Shown here in pieces: positions 8,388 to 16,261 of a stretch of 59,265 bases of DNA; the stretch's first letter is position 1, and every line of letters begins with the position of its first letter. This DNA comes from Rhizobiales bacterium 65-79 (GTDB lineage Bacteria; Pseudomonadota; Alphaproteobacteria; Rhizobiales; Rhizobiaceae): the NCBI GenBank assembly GCA_001896885.1, contig MKRJ01000029.1, positions 1 through 59,265 on the forward strand, in the 5' to 3' direction. The notes beneath the pieces are model-generated. The model saw only the letters and a program-made list of their open reading frames with translations, did no database searches and was not told the DNA's origin. A program made the position numbers and the translations under genes.

Positions 8388-8559
8388 CAATCGAACTGTG
8401 GAAGCAAAGCGTCTCAGCCAGCCGCTCGTTGCCGCACCGATGCCAGAATATGAGTTTCAGCGTGCGGATGAAACCGAACGGCCGGCGTTCGAACAGAAAT
8501 CGGACGATCAGCACGAGAGAAAGCTGGATTTGTCCGGCGTGGTATTCAATTTCTCTTAG
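8377..8559 (+). CDS. Small hydrophilic protein coupled to the Ntn-hydrolase gene
   Basis: A 60-residue polar protein (MSADNRTVEAKRL to LDLSGVVFNFS) that I do not recognise. It overlaps the end of the Ntn-hydrolase gene by 11 bases, and GTGGAG lies eight bases before its ATG, so the two are probably translated together. It could be an accessory or inhibitor of the hydrolase; this is inference from position only. Confidence 0.5.
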   Translation: MSADNRTVEAKRLSQPLVAAPMPEYEFQRADETERPAFEQKSDDQHERKLDLSGVVFNFS

Positions 8560-8630
8560 ACTTCGCGCGAACTACTGATCTACCGTCGGCCGCGATTACT
8601 GCCGTCTCCGGATCGGTGCACCAGCGCCGA

Positions 8631-9008
8631 TCACGGTCGAAACGTAATATGGCTCGTCACCCAGGCATAGAAGCCGACAAGCGCGACGGCTGCGGCAAGT
8701 ATCCAGCCCCCCGCCTTCCAGATCGCCCTCCCTAGCGTCCCCGCCCCGCGCACCTGGTCCTGCTTGCGCAGATAGTCTTTCCAGGTCGGCTCGATCTCGG
8801 TCACCCGATCGGACAGATCCTTTAGACCGGCGCGCAGCTCATGGACTTCCTGGCCCAGTGCGTCGATCTTCTCATGCGTCCGCCGGCGGCTTTCGCTAGC
8901 GTCCTTATTACTGGCAATCAGCATCTCCAGTTTGCCGCCGATCTCACCGATCATCGCGTCCGTGCTCATGTTGCGACCCGCCATTTCCGCCCGTCCGCCC
9001 TGGTTCAT
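8631..9008 (-). CDS. DUF1515-like tail-anchored coiled-coil phage protein
   Basis: A 125-residue protein. Residues about 15-75 are a heptad-rich coiled coil (IGGKLEMLIASNKDASESRR, VHELRAGLKDLSDRVTEIE) and residues about 95-118 a single C-terminal membrane helix (GGWILAAAVALVGFYAWV). This architecture matches DUF1515-type proteins of rhizobial prophages, found at the end of lysis cassettes. It is the last gene of the leftward late operon. The start may instead be one of two later in-frame ATGs (MAGRN or MSTDAM). Confidence 0.65.
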   Translation of the reverse strand: MNQGGRAEMAGRNMSTDAMIGEIGGKLEMLIASNKDASESRRRTHEKIDALGQEVHELRAGLKDLSDRVTEIEPTWKDYLRKQDQVRGAGTLGRAIWKAGGWILAAAVALVGFYAWVTSHITFRP

Positions 9009-9017
9009 GCACTGCGA

Positions 9018-9137
9018 TTAAGCGGGCCAAAGAAGCCACGCGGTGAAGACGCCAAGGAAGATCTGCGCCAGACCGAACAGGATGATGAACCGATCTTCCG
9101 GCATGGCTTCGCGCCACATGCGGCGAAGGTGGTTCAT
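9018..9137 (-). CDS. 39-residue membrane peptide of the lysis cassette
   Basis: A short protein with a basic N-terminus (MNHLRRMWREAM) and one membrane helix (FIILFGLAQIFLGVFTAWLL). Its ATG overlaps the stop of the Rz1-like gene as ATGA, so it is translationally coupled. Its place after the spanins suggests a lysis accessory (holin-like or antiholin-like), but nothing in the sequence proves this. Confidence 0.6.
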   Translation of the reverse strand: MNHLRRMWREAMPEDRFIILFGLAQIFLGVFTAWLLWPA

Positions 9138-9415
9138 GGCTTCGGCCCCTCGTCCCACGCCCTGACGCCGTCGACCTGGGCGGCGCACGCTTTCAGGCGC
9201 GCTTCGTTGGTGTTCGCCGTTGCAACGATGTCCTGCACCGTCGACCATTTGCGGCGATCCGGCTTTGGACATGGCTCGACCAGAGCCGGCGGCACGGTGA
9301 GCTTCACCGGCTTCGGCACCATGACGGTTTCAATGTGCGTACAGGCGGCCAAGCTCAGGAGGCACAGGCTGGCCGAGAAACTTGCGAAGGTCCGCATTCT
9401 GCTTTTCCATTTCAT
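9134..9415 (-). CDS. Outer-membrane spanin lipoprotein, Rz1-like
   Basis: A 93-residue lipoprotein with a signal peptide ending in the lipobox LAAC (MRTFASFSASLCLLSLAAC) and a short proline-rich mature part (MVPKPVKLTVPPALVEPCPKP). Its 5' end lies inside the 3' end of the Rz-like gene in another frame, the classic Rz/Rz1 arrangement. It would sit in the inner leaflet of the outer membrane and pair with the inner-membrane spanin to disrupt the outer membrane in the last lysis step. Several Met codons are possible starts; MKWKSRMRTF gives a typical basic n-region. Confidence 0.85.
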   Translation of the reverse strand: MKWKSRMRTFASFSASLCLLSLAACTHIETVMVPKPVKLTVPPALVEPCPKPDRRKWSTVQDIVATANTNEARLKACAAQVDGVRAWDEGPKP

Positions 9416-9698
9416 CGAGCTGCGCATCCTTGTCGGAGAGATCGTCGGCGAGCTGCCGGTTCTTTGCCGCCAGATCGGCGGCCAGGCGCCCGTCGAGGCG
9501 CGACTGTTCGGTCATGGCGTCGATGGTGGCGGCCGCCTGCCTGTTGGCCTCCACGGCCGTGGCAAGTGCCGCCTGCGCCTTGTCGCGGGCAGCGGCGGCA
9601 GAGATCGCCTCGCCGCGATACCAGAGCGCGACGCCCCCGAGCGCCAGGAAGGCCAGCAGCGCGCCACCGAGGAGGTAGAGGCGGATCTGCGTCAACAT
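9330..9698 (-). CDS. Inner-membrane spanin, Rz-like
   Basis: A 122-residue protein with one N-terminal membrane anchor (LYLLGGALLAFLALGGVALW) and a long periplasmic coiled coil rich in Ala, Gln and Asp (AAARDKAQAALATAVEANRQ to QLDEMEKQNADLRKFL). This is the form of an i-spanin. AAGGAC precedes the ATG at 9698. It overlaps the nucleotidyltransferase-like gene upstream by a few bases and contains the start of the Rz1-like gene. Confidence 0.85.
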   Translation of the reverse strand: MLTQIRLYLLGGALLAFLALGGVALWYRGEAISAAAARDKAQAALATAVEANRQAAATIDAMTEQSRLDGRLAADLAAKNRQLADDLSDKDAQLDEMEKQNADLRKFLGQPVPPELGRLYAH

Positions 9699-10216
9699 TT
9701 GTCCTTGCACCTCACAACCCGCATGCCGATCGCATCCCGGCGACCGAGGTGGCGTTCATTCGCCCATGTCTGTGGCTGGAACTTGAAGTCGATCGGGAGT
9801 CCGGACTGTGCCCTCAGCCATTCGGAGATCGCGACAGTATGAATCAGCCATTTCGGATCGCACTCGAAAGCGCCACCGCGAATCTCCGCATCTGGAAACT
9901 CGCGCTGGAAACGCTCATCGTCGAGGATCATCACGACGTCGACATCGCGCCAGTCAGCCCGCTCCAGCGCACTCCCGACCAGGTAGCAACCGAAGCTGTC
10001 GCCATAGGCCTGTTCGAGATGCATGCAGGCCAGCTTCAGCTTGAAGATGGCTGGCACTCCAACGTACGATGCCTTCTTGCGTGTCGGTGCCGAAACATCG
10101 GTAGTTTCCTGCCGAGCGCCAAGTTTTCTCTGCTCTCGAACCATCATCCGGAACTTGCTGCTCGTGCGCCATTCATCTTCGAAGCCGGGAGGAGCCTTCT
10201 CTTCGTCCATGCTCAC
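9692..10216 (-). CDS. Nucleotidyltransferase-like protein in the lysis cassette
   Basis: A 174-residue protein. Residues about 75-105 read YGDSFGCYLVGSALERADWR followed by DVDVVMILDDE, the GS...DxD signature of the MNT/polymerase-beta nucleotidyltransferase fold, and FKFQPQ later could supply the third acidic strand only in altered form. The family transfers nucleotides to small molecules, proteins or RNA. It starts with GTG overlapping the endolysin stop (GTGA), so it is translated with the lysis genes. A lysis role is not obvious; it may be lysogenic or anti-host cargo. The fold call is moderate and activity is unproven. Confidence 0.6.
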   Translation of the reverse strand: MSMDEEKAPPGFEDEWRTSSKFRMMVREQRKLGARQETTDVSAPTRKKASYVGVPAIFKLKLACMHLEQAYGDSFGCYLVGSALERADWRDVDVVMILDDERFQREFPDAEIRGGAFECDPKWLIHTVAISEWLRAQSGLPIDFKFQPQTWANERHLGRRDAIGMRVVRCKDKC

Positions 10217-10806
10217 AGCCCCGAGACGCAGAGCTCGGCCTCGCCGATGCGGGCGGCGTCGCCCATCTCGCGGCGGTGCGCGAGGCCGATGACCATGCGG
10301 CCGCCGGCGCGGTTATAGGCGGTGGCGGCGATGCAGCTCTCCCGGTACTGTCCGGCCCGGCCGAGGCGGGCGGCGCTGGAGCCGCAGGCGGCGCTTAAGC
10401 CCACATTGTAGGAAAGCGAGATCATCATCGCCTGCCACGCCACCGGCTTCTTCTCGAAGCCGGCGACGCAATCTTTCAGCCCCGGATAGAAATCCCGGTT
10501 CAGCCGCTTCTTCAGCCGGCGGTCGCAGCCGGCAGGCGTTTCGACCATGCCGGGACGCACGTTCTCGGTGTCGCCGTCGCAGATGGTCCAGACCGGCGGC
10601 CGTGCGATCCGGTCATAATAGGCGCGCAGCTTCTCGCCCTCCCATGGCCGGACAAGCGTCTCCTCGGCCAGTGCGACGGCGGCAGGAACCGGCTCTTCGC
10701 CCGGCCGGGCGACGTACCAGACGCCGCCGGAGAGCGTGGCGACGGCCATGATGGCGGCGATCGCGCCCTTGGCGCGGCCGCTGGCGCGGATGCGGCTATT
10801 CGGCAT
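10213..10806 (-). CDS. Endolysin, GH24 lysozyme with N-terminal signal anchor
   Basis: A 197-residue muramidase. A hydrophobic segment (residues about 14-32, GAIAAIMAVATLSGGVWYVA) is rich in Gly and Ala like a SAR signal-arrest-release anchor. The catalytic block then reads RPWEGEKLRAYYDRIARPPV and TICDGDT, corresponding to the Glu...Asp...Thr triad of T4-type lysozymes, with Glu56 the probable acid. It would cleave peptidoglycan after export and membrane release. It overlaps the holin-like gene by 11 bases and the next gene as GTGA. Confidence 0.9.
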   Translation of the reverse strand: MPNSRIRASGRAKGAIAAIMAVATLSGGVWYVARPGEEPVPAAVALAEETLVRPWEGEKLRAYYDRIARPPVWTICDGDTENVRPGMVETPAGCDRRLKKRLNRDFYPGLKDCVAGFEKKPVAWQAMMISLSYNVGLSAACGSSAARLGRAGQYRESCIAATAYNRAGGRMVIGLAHRREMGDAARIGEAELCVSGL

Positions 10807-11017
10807 CGGGAAGCTTCTCCTGGGCGACAAGCCGGGCGACGAAGGCCGCGGCGACGACGATGAGGGTGGCGAAAGCGAAGGCCGCCGGCGGGATCGGCAG
10901 CAGCCCGCCGAATAGCGGCAGGGCGGCCTCGATGCCGGACAGCACGCCGGCAAGCGCGATGAGACGGATGCTCCACGCATGGCGGAGCACCCGCTTCCAT
11001 TCGGAGGCGAGACGCAT
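10796..11017 (-). CDS. Holin-like small membrane protein
   Basis: A 73-residue protein: basic N-terminus (MRLASEWKRVLRHAWSIR) and two hydrophobic helices (LIALAGVLSGIEAALPLFGG and AFAFATLIVVAAAFVARLVA) with a charged tail (QEKLPDAE). Two-helix proteins of this type precede endolysins in rhizobial phages and are annotated as holins. AAAGG is eight bases before the ATG at 11017; the frame is open to 11083. It overlaps the endolysin start, as expected for a lysis pair. Confidence 0.75.
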   Translation of the reverse strand: MRLASEWKRVLRHAWSIRLIALAGVLSGIEAALPLFGGLLPIPPAAFAFATLIVVAAAFVARLVAQEKLPDAE

Positions 11018-11095
11018 GGTTTTGCCTTTCAGGATGTGTTCGACAGCGGCCGGGCTCGATGCTTTGATGAGGCCGGTCATCACGAGGGGAAACGA

Positions 11096-11386
11096 ATGAC
11101 TGAACTTCAGAGGTTCATTTGCGAATATTCCGCCGTTCGAAATGCCAACTTCGTCCTGTGGTCGGCACTGCTGGTCGACCTTGCCGAGACGAAGGGCATC
11201 GAGGGCGGGAAGTGGCTGAAGAGGCTTCGAGCGCTGGCGTTCGAGCAGCTCGACGTGTCAAAGCTGGAAGCTTCACCCGACAAATACTCGGCGGAGGTTG
11301 CAGAGGTCGCCGAAAGGGCAAGGCTGCTTGTCGAGACGACCTTTGCGATGGCCCGAAACCGGCGAAGGGAGCGTCTAAAACGTTGA
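11096..11386 (+). CDS. Hypothetical protein, plus-strand gene at the lysis cassette
   Basis: A 96-residue helical protein (MTELQRFICEYSAVRNANFV to ARNRRRERLKR) with no family I recognise. GAGGGG lies eight bases before the start. It is divergent from the holin gene and faces the membrane-protein gene on its right, so it must have its own promoter. A lone plus-strand gene in a minus-strand late operon fits a moron, that is cargo expressed in the lysogen. Confidence 0.55.
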   Translation: MTELQRFICEYSAVRNANFVLWSALLVDLAETKGIEGGKWLKRLRALAFEQLDVSKLEASPDKYSAEVAEVAERARLLVETTFAMARNRRRERLKR

Positions 11387-11445
11387 GGCCGCTCTCCTGC
11401 GACTGTTTGAGCTAGCCGGCATGGTCAGGATGTGCTTAGCTTGCC

Positions 11446-11471
11446 CCGTCAGCCTGTCCACGCGCTGACGG
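11446..11471. terminator. Hairpin between convergent genes
   Basis: CCGTCAGC and GCTGACGG form a perfect 8-bp stem with a 10-base loop, between two convergent genes. There is no T-run on either side, so it is either a weak bidirectional terminator or a stabilising hairpin. Confidence 0.4.
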
Positions 11472-11580
11472 CGCCCGGCCGCGCAGTACCCTCAACCCCT
11501 GCGGACCGGGCGCTAAAGCTTCCCGACCAATAGCCGCCCGACGCCGCATATAGCGCGGACATACGCGGCGGCGCCCTGCA

Positions 11581-12042
11581 TCAATTTGCTACTCGCAGAA
11601 GCACATCGCCATTGGCCAGCAATGCGAGAAATACCGTCAACAACAATGTAATTGCTAATTGCAGCACAGGTGACCATGAAGCCAAAAAGCCGAAAGCCTT
11701 TCGGTGACCTTTGATCCATGTGGGTCGGGCGGCCAGCTTCAAAGGTTGCATAGATGAATGTTCAGCCAGATCCTGAGCCGCCGACACCCAATAGTTTCGC
11801 ATCCGCGCGTCATGCGAATCGCCTACCCATATGCCGCGAAGCCATAGTGCATGCGCCACAGGTATAATCGTTAGGAGCCAATAGGGGCAGTGGAACGGTC
11901 TATTCACATATAGACTTATTGCACCCACCAGAATTGCCCATATTCCCAGAGTCACCTTCCATTCTATCTGGGATCTAGCCTCCTTGCGATCTGCCCAGTA
12001 CTGCGCGAGTGCGAGAAATGTATCGAACCGCTCTTTGTCCAT
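11581..12042 (-). CDS. Multi-spanning membrane protein, likely prophage cargo
   Basis: A 153-residue protein with about three membrane helices: WKVTLGIWAILVGAISLYV, WLLTIIPVAHALWLRGIWV and VLQLAITLLLTVFLALLA. The N-terminus is soluble and charged (MDKERFDTFLALAQYWADRK). I do not recognise a named family. The base composition looks less GC-rich than the flanking tail genes. It sits between the tail fibre and lysis genes, where phages often carry superinfection-exclusion or conversion genes; that role is a guess from position. Confidence 0.6.
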   Translation of the reverse strand: MDKERFDTFLALAQYWADRKEARSQIEWKVTLGIWAILVGAISLYVNRPFHCPYWLLTIIPVAHALWLRGIWVGDSHDARMRNYWVSAAQDLAEHSSMQPLKLAARPTWIKGHRKAFGFLASWSPVLQLAITLLLTVFLALLANGDVLLRVAN

Positions 12043-12194
12043 TCTTCGTCCGCCCGGAAGGAGTCGCCCCAATTCTGATATGGGTCGTGACACTAATCGC
12101 AAGACGCGGCAAACGCGATAGAACTGAGAAATTGGAGAGGCGACGTGTCTGCCGACGCCGACGCCGGGCGGCATGAGAAGTCGACGATCATCGT

Positions 12195-15100
12195 TCAGAG
12201 CCTCGCCAACCGCTCTACTACCGCAACCAGCATGGCGTCGTTGCCAGCATCGTTCGGATGTAGGCCGTCAGCCTGATTGCCAAGCCCGGTCATGTCGATC
12301 CCGTCAACGGGCAGGACGATGACGCCCTTCTCCCTGTAGAGCCGCCGAAGTGCTCCCTGCGCCGGATCGAACGTTCGCCCTCCTGTGTAAGAGCTGTTCC
12401 ACGCGGAGCTCGGGCGCATGGGCGGCAGCGCAAAGATGCGCGGCACACCGCCGGCCACAAGCCCATCAATCACCGCCTCCGCGATCGAGACGATCGAGGT
12501 CGGGTTGGTTCCGAAGGAATCGTTGATGCCCAGCGCGAGGATGGGAACGCATACCCCGCCGGCATAGGTGCACTGCGTCAGGATGGACGCAACGGCCGCC
12601 GAGCCGAAATTCGCGAAGGTGTAGGACCCATGGGCGAAGCGACCGGTCCTGAACCTCTTGCGGTTTCCCGACAATGGTGCCAGTCGCAGGAGCCCGGTGA
12701 TCTCGACCGGCCCTCTGGATGCCCGGATTGCATAGGTGCCGCTGGCCGACTGGCCTGTGGCGCCCGCCGCGCTGAACATGTCTGTCTGGGTCGCCCCGTC
12801 GCAGGAGATGGTCTTATAGTCCGTCCCGCCGAAGGAAAAGATCAGATCGCCAGCGCCGCTTTGCTGCGTATACCAGGCGTCCACCTGCTCATAGGCTCCG
12901 GCGAAGGAGAGAGAGGCGCCGTCGGCGAGAATAAGGCTCTCCTGAAGCGGTCCCTTGGTCCCCGTGGAGACGCTGCCGCTGACCGTCACCCCATAAAAGG
13001 TCGGGACATAAGTGCTGGACGGCCGCAGCGCCGTCATGATCGGCTCATCGGCCGCGATCCCGTAGTTCAGCCATGCGGTGAACATGTTGAACCAGTGTCG
13101 CGATCCCATCGACGCTGCATAAAAATGCGAGATCGAATCGCCGATCAGAGCGAGGACATCGCCGGCGGCGGCATGCTCGATGAGGTTCTCCCGAACCTGT
13201 TCCAGAAGCGTGTATGATTGCGGTTTGAGCGGCAGCGGAAACCGGATGCCGTTCAGATAGGGCTTGCCAGGGCCCCATAGACCATGCCCCGAGGCCGCCA
13301 GTCCGGTGACGACATATTGGCCGGCCGGGACGAAGCCGGTATTCGCCGGCGCGGCGGCCTTCGAGAACGCGGCCGATTCATCATCTCCGTTGCCGGATGC
13401 CTGAACCGCTGGCACCCCGCCCGCGAGAGAACCGAGGAGGCCTGTCTTGATCGTGGCCGCGATTTCAAAGCGGTGCAATGTCGTGGCCGTGAGCGCATCG
13501 CCTTCCGCGAGCGGAGAGCCCGTCTTATACCAGAAGCGGACGCCGGTCGGGTTGGAGTTCGCCTGAAACTGGAAAGCGCCGTTTTGCTGGGGGGTGAAGG
13601 CGACATACTGGCCCTCCGCAATCTGGATGCCGACCTCGAGGGTCTGCACTCCTGCTGCAACGGCAACGGTCTTCGAGGCGCCGATCTCCGCGGCAACGCC
13701 ATTCACGACGGAGACAGCCATGACCTTGACCGCTCCGGCCACGCTCGCTCCGATCGTGACATCGGCGATGTAGCCGTCCTGCGGGGCGGGGCTGTCCCTT
13801 AGAATGACGGTGAATTGAGCCGGCGTGGCGGTGCCGGTAGACACGATATCAAGCCACCCCGCATCGACATTCTCGCCGATGGTGGCCACGGCGGCCTGCG
13901 AAGATGCGTAGGCTATTTCGGCCTTGCTGCGGACATCGCCCTTGAGCGTGAACCGCGAATGGATCTTGTTCCCCATCGAGATCGTCTTGGGCGTCGCGAC
14001 CGTGGGAACCGCAGCCGTGAACCAGTAGGCCGGGTTTCCTCCCGTGGTCTCATAATAGATGCCGGCGACACCGCCGACGCCGACGACGCAGCCGGCCGGG
14101 ACAGGAATGTCGAGATCATCGACGACGGCCGCGCCGGCCGGCACGGCGACCGCATAGTCTGCGACATGCGTCAGCGTGCCATCCTCGTTCAGCCGATCTA
14201 CGGAAACGGTCAGCGTCTTGCCCGCGTTGACGCCGATTTCGAGCTTGGTGAGGAATCCATCCGTTTCGCGCAGCGTGTCGGGCCAGTAAAAGATCTGCGC
14301 CCCGTCCGTCACCGACCCCGAGGCGGAAACGTCCGTCCAGCCTATGGTGTCGGTCGTAACCGCACCAGAAAGAGCCGCTACGCCCTGGACCGAGCTGATG
14401 GCATCCGCCACCGTGGTCACATCGGCCGAAATCCTCGCCACCGTGTTCAGCTCATCCACGATGCCGGCGACAGCATGGACATCAGCCAGCGCCGCGGCGA
14501 GCGCATTCACGTCGTCGATCGAGTTGGCGACGGCCGTCACCTTGGCCGAGATCGCTGCTACCAAGGACACATCATCCTGGATGCCGGCGACCGTGACGAT
14601 CTTGTCGACGATGGCGGCGACGGCCTGTATCTCGTCATGGATGTCGGCCGTCTTCCCGATCGGGATGAGATTGTCCGCGACCGCCCCGATCGCATCCAGT
14701 GCACCGGCAACGGCGCTCACCGCCGCATGGACCGCGGCGACGGCGGAGACATCGTCGAGCTTCAGTGCCACCGCATTGATGGCTGTCAGCGCATCCGCGA
14801 CGGAATCGACATTCGCAAGATCGGCGGTGAGCGCGGTGATATTGGCACCGGCCGCCGCGACCGCGCTCACCGCCGTCGCGATCAGGGCGACGGCCGAGAC
14901 ATCGTCCGATATCCCGGCCAGCGTCACGATCTTCGCGGTAATGGCGGCAAGGGCTTCGACCTCGCTGGCGATCCCGTTGACGGCTACAACAGCACCGATA
15001 TGGGGCGCGATGGCAGCGGCATCTTCCGCTATGGGCTCGACAACGGCCCTGTCTGCAGCGGTCTGGACGGCATCGTTATGCGTGCTGGTCGCATAGCCTT

Positions 15101-15482
15101 GCGCCTCTCGAATGGCGGCCTCGATGTCATCCACCGAATCTGGCGGAGAGAGTTCCATGATCTCCGCCAGCTTGGCGGTATCCGCATCGGGAACGACGAC
15201 CTGAAAGGAAGAATATTGGGTTCTCGCCGTCCCCTTCTTCCCGAGCATGATGGTCGCGGAATAGACCGTTCCGGCATAGCCATCCGAGTTAGGCCAAAGA
15301 TCGACCGAGATATTGCCGTCGGCATCAACGTCAGCCGTGATGGGTGCCGGCACAACGATGATATCGCCATCCCTGTCCCGCTTCGACAGGGCAAAGACGA
15401 CCGAGCCTGGATAACACGGAGTCCCATCCGGCTTCAGGACCGGGCCGGTGACCGTGCATTTGTCGAGAGGGGCAAGAGCCAT
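12195..15482 (-). CDS. Tail fibre protein with C-terminal SGNH/GDSL esterase domain
   Basis: A 1095-residue protein. Residues 1-110 form a beta-rich attachment domain. Residues about 110-370 hold imperfect repeats of the type ISDDVSAVAAI, likely a trimeric shaft. A beta-rich middle follows. From about residue 775 there is an SGNH hydrolase with GDS at 781-783, GxND at 985-988 and DGLH at 1072-1075, which provide the catalytic Ser, Asn, Asp and His. Such domains deacetylate capsule or O-antigen sugars during adsorption. AAGGA is well placed before the ATG. It is the longest gene of the prophage and lies at the distal end of the tail module. Confidence 0.85.
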   Translation of the reverse strand: MALAPLDKCTVTGPVLKPDGTPCYPGSVVFALSKRDRDGDIIVVPAPITADVDADGNISVDLWPNSDGYAGTVYSATIMLGKKGTARTQYSSFQVVVPDADTAKLAEIMELSPPDSVDDIEAAIREAQGYATSTHNDAVQTAADRAVVEPIAEDAAAIAPHIGAVVAVNGIASEVEALAAITAKIVTLAGISDDVSAVALIATAVSAVAAAGANITALTADLANVDSVADALTAINAVALKLDDVSAVAAVHAAVSAVAGALDAIGAVADNLIPIGKTADIHDEIQAVAAIVDKIVTVAGIQDDVSLVAAISAKVTAVANSIDDVNALAAALADVHAVAGIVDELNTVARISADVTTVADAISSVQGVAALSGAVTTDTIGWTDVSASGSVTDGAQIFYWPDTLRETDGFLTKLEIGVNAGKTLTVSVDRLNEDGTLTHVADYAVAVPAGAAVVDDLDIPVPAGCVVGVGGVAGIYYETTGGNPAYWFTAAVPTVATPKTISMGNKIHSRFTLKGDVRSKAEIAYASSQAAVATIGENVDAGWLDIVSTGTATPAQFTVILRDSPAPQDGYIADVTIGASVAGAVKVMAVSVVNGVAAEIGASKTVAVAAGVQTLEVGIQIAEGQYVAFTPQQNGAFQFQANSNPTGVRFWYKTGSPLAEGDALTATTLHRFEIAATIKTGLLGSLAGGVPAVQASGNGDDESAAFSKAAAPANTGFVPAGQYVVTGLAASGHGLWGPGKPYLNGIRFPLPLKPQSYTLLEQVRENLIEHAAAGDVLALIGDSISHFYAASMGSRHWFNMFTAWLNYGIAADEPIMTALRPSSTYVPTFYGVTVSGSVSTGTKGPLQESLILADGASLSFAGAYEQVDAWYTQQSGAGDLIFSFGGTDYKTISCDGATQTDMFSAAGATGQSASGTYAIRASRGPVEITGLLRLAPLSGNRKRFRTGRFAHGSYTFANFGSAAVASILTQCTYAGGVCVPILALGINDSFGTNPTSIVSIAEAVIDGLVAGGVPRIFALPPMRPSSAWNSSYTGGRTFDPAQGALRRLYREKGVIVLPVDGIDMTGLGNQADGLHPNDAGNDAMLVAVVERLARL

Positions 15483-15547
15483 CTAGAGGTCCTTCCGGCC
15501 TTCGAAAGAGTTGGAATTTGGCGAGATGCGGCTATGCGGAAGTCCGC

Positions 15548-16261
15548 TCACCGAAACGATGCGACCAGCGACCGGTCGAAATGCACCGTCGTACCATCCG
15601 AGGATGTGAAGTTGACCGGATAGCTTGGATTGTCGGCGTCGATCTCGGCGCTGCCGACGACCATCATCACGTATTGGGGGTTGAAGTAATCCATCTGCGT
15701 CGAGAATTCCTCAGTAACTCCCGAAAGATCGTAGGACGTGGTGTTGCCCTGCAAACAGCCAGCAGCCAGGGCGATCCCGTCCTTGACCGCCGAGACGAGC
15801 GTCTGAAGCGTGACCTCCTTGTCTGCGGCGGCATACTTCTTGGCTTGAACATCGATTGCCGCCGTGGATTGCAGCCCGGTGGCGGCGTAGATGTTGAGAT
15901 AGACGTTGCCGCTGCCGCTGCCCGAGAAGGTCAGAACGACGGTTGCCGCCGTCCCGCTCGCCAACGGCGCCGAGATCAGCGCGATATTGTACTTGTAAGT
16001 GGAGTCGTCGGTCTGCCCATGGATTGTGGCCGTGACGCCGCCAATGGTCGCGCCGGTCAGTGAACGGTAAGTACTTCCCGGCTTGATGCCGACGAAGATG
16101 AAGACCTCACGGTCATCGGCGGCCGTTCCGATCGGAACGTTGGTGAGCGTGACGCTCGACGAAAACGAAGCAGACGCCGCTCCGGCATAGACAGCATTCG
16201 CCGGTGTTGCTGGTGCCGGGCCCTGATTGCTCGCGGCGAGAAGAGCGCGGTTGGCCATCAT
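15548..16261 (-). CDS. Virion-associated beta-rich protein, tail fibre region
   Basis: A 237-residue Thr/Ser/Ala-rich protein (MMANRALLAASNQGPAP to HFDRSLVASFR) with alternating beta-strand pattern (VFIFVGIKPGSTYRSLTGA, TAATVVLTFSGSGSGNVYLN). No named family is recognised. Its ATG overlaps the stop of the collagen-like fibre gene (ATGA), so the two are coupled. A tail-appendage or fibre-tip role is inferred from position and composition. Confidence 0.65.
   Translation of the reverse strand: MMANRALLAASNQGPAPATPANAVYAGAASASFSSSVTLTNVPIGTAADDREVFIFVGIKPGSTYRSLTGATIGGVTATIHGQTDDSTYKYNIALISAPLASGTAATVVLTFSGSGSGNVYLNIYAATGLQSTAAIDVQAKKYAAADKEVTLQTLVSAVKDGIALAAGCLQGNTTSYDLSGVTEEFSTQMDYFNPQYVMMVVGSAEIDADNPSYPVNFTSSDGTTVHFDRSLVASFR

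Noticed and set aside
13815-15623. A 602-codon plus-strand frame opposite the tail fibre gene
   Set aside because: It mirrors the repetitive shaft-coding sequence of the fibre gene; the Arg/Gly/Asp-rich translation fits an antisense shadow.
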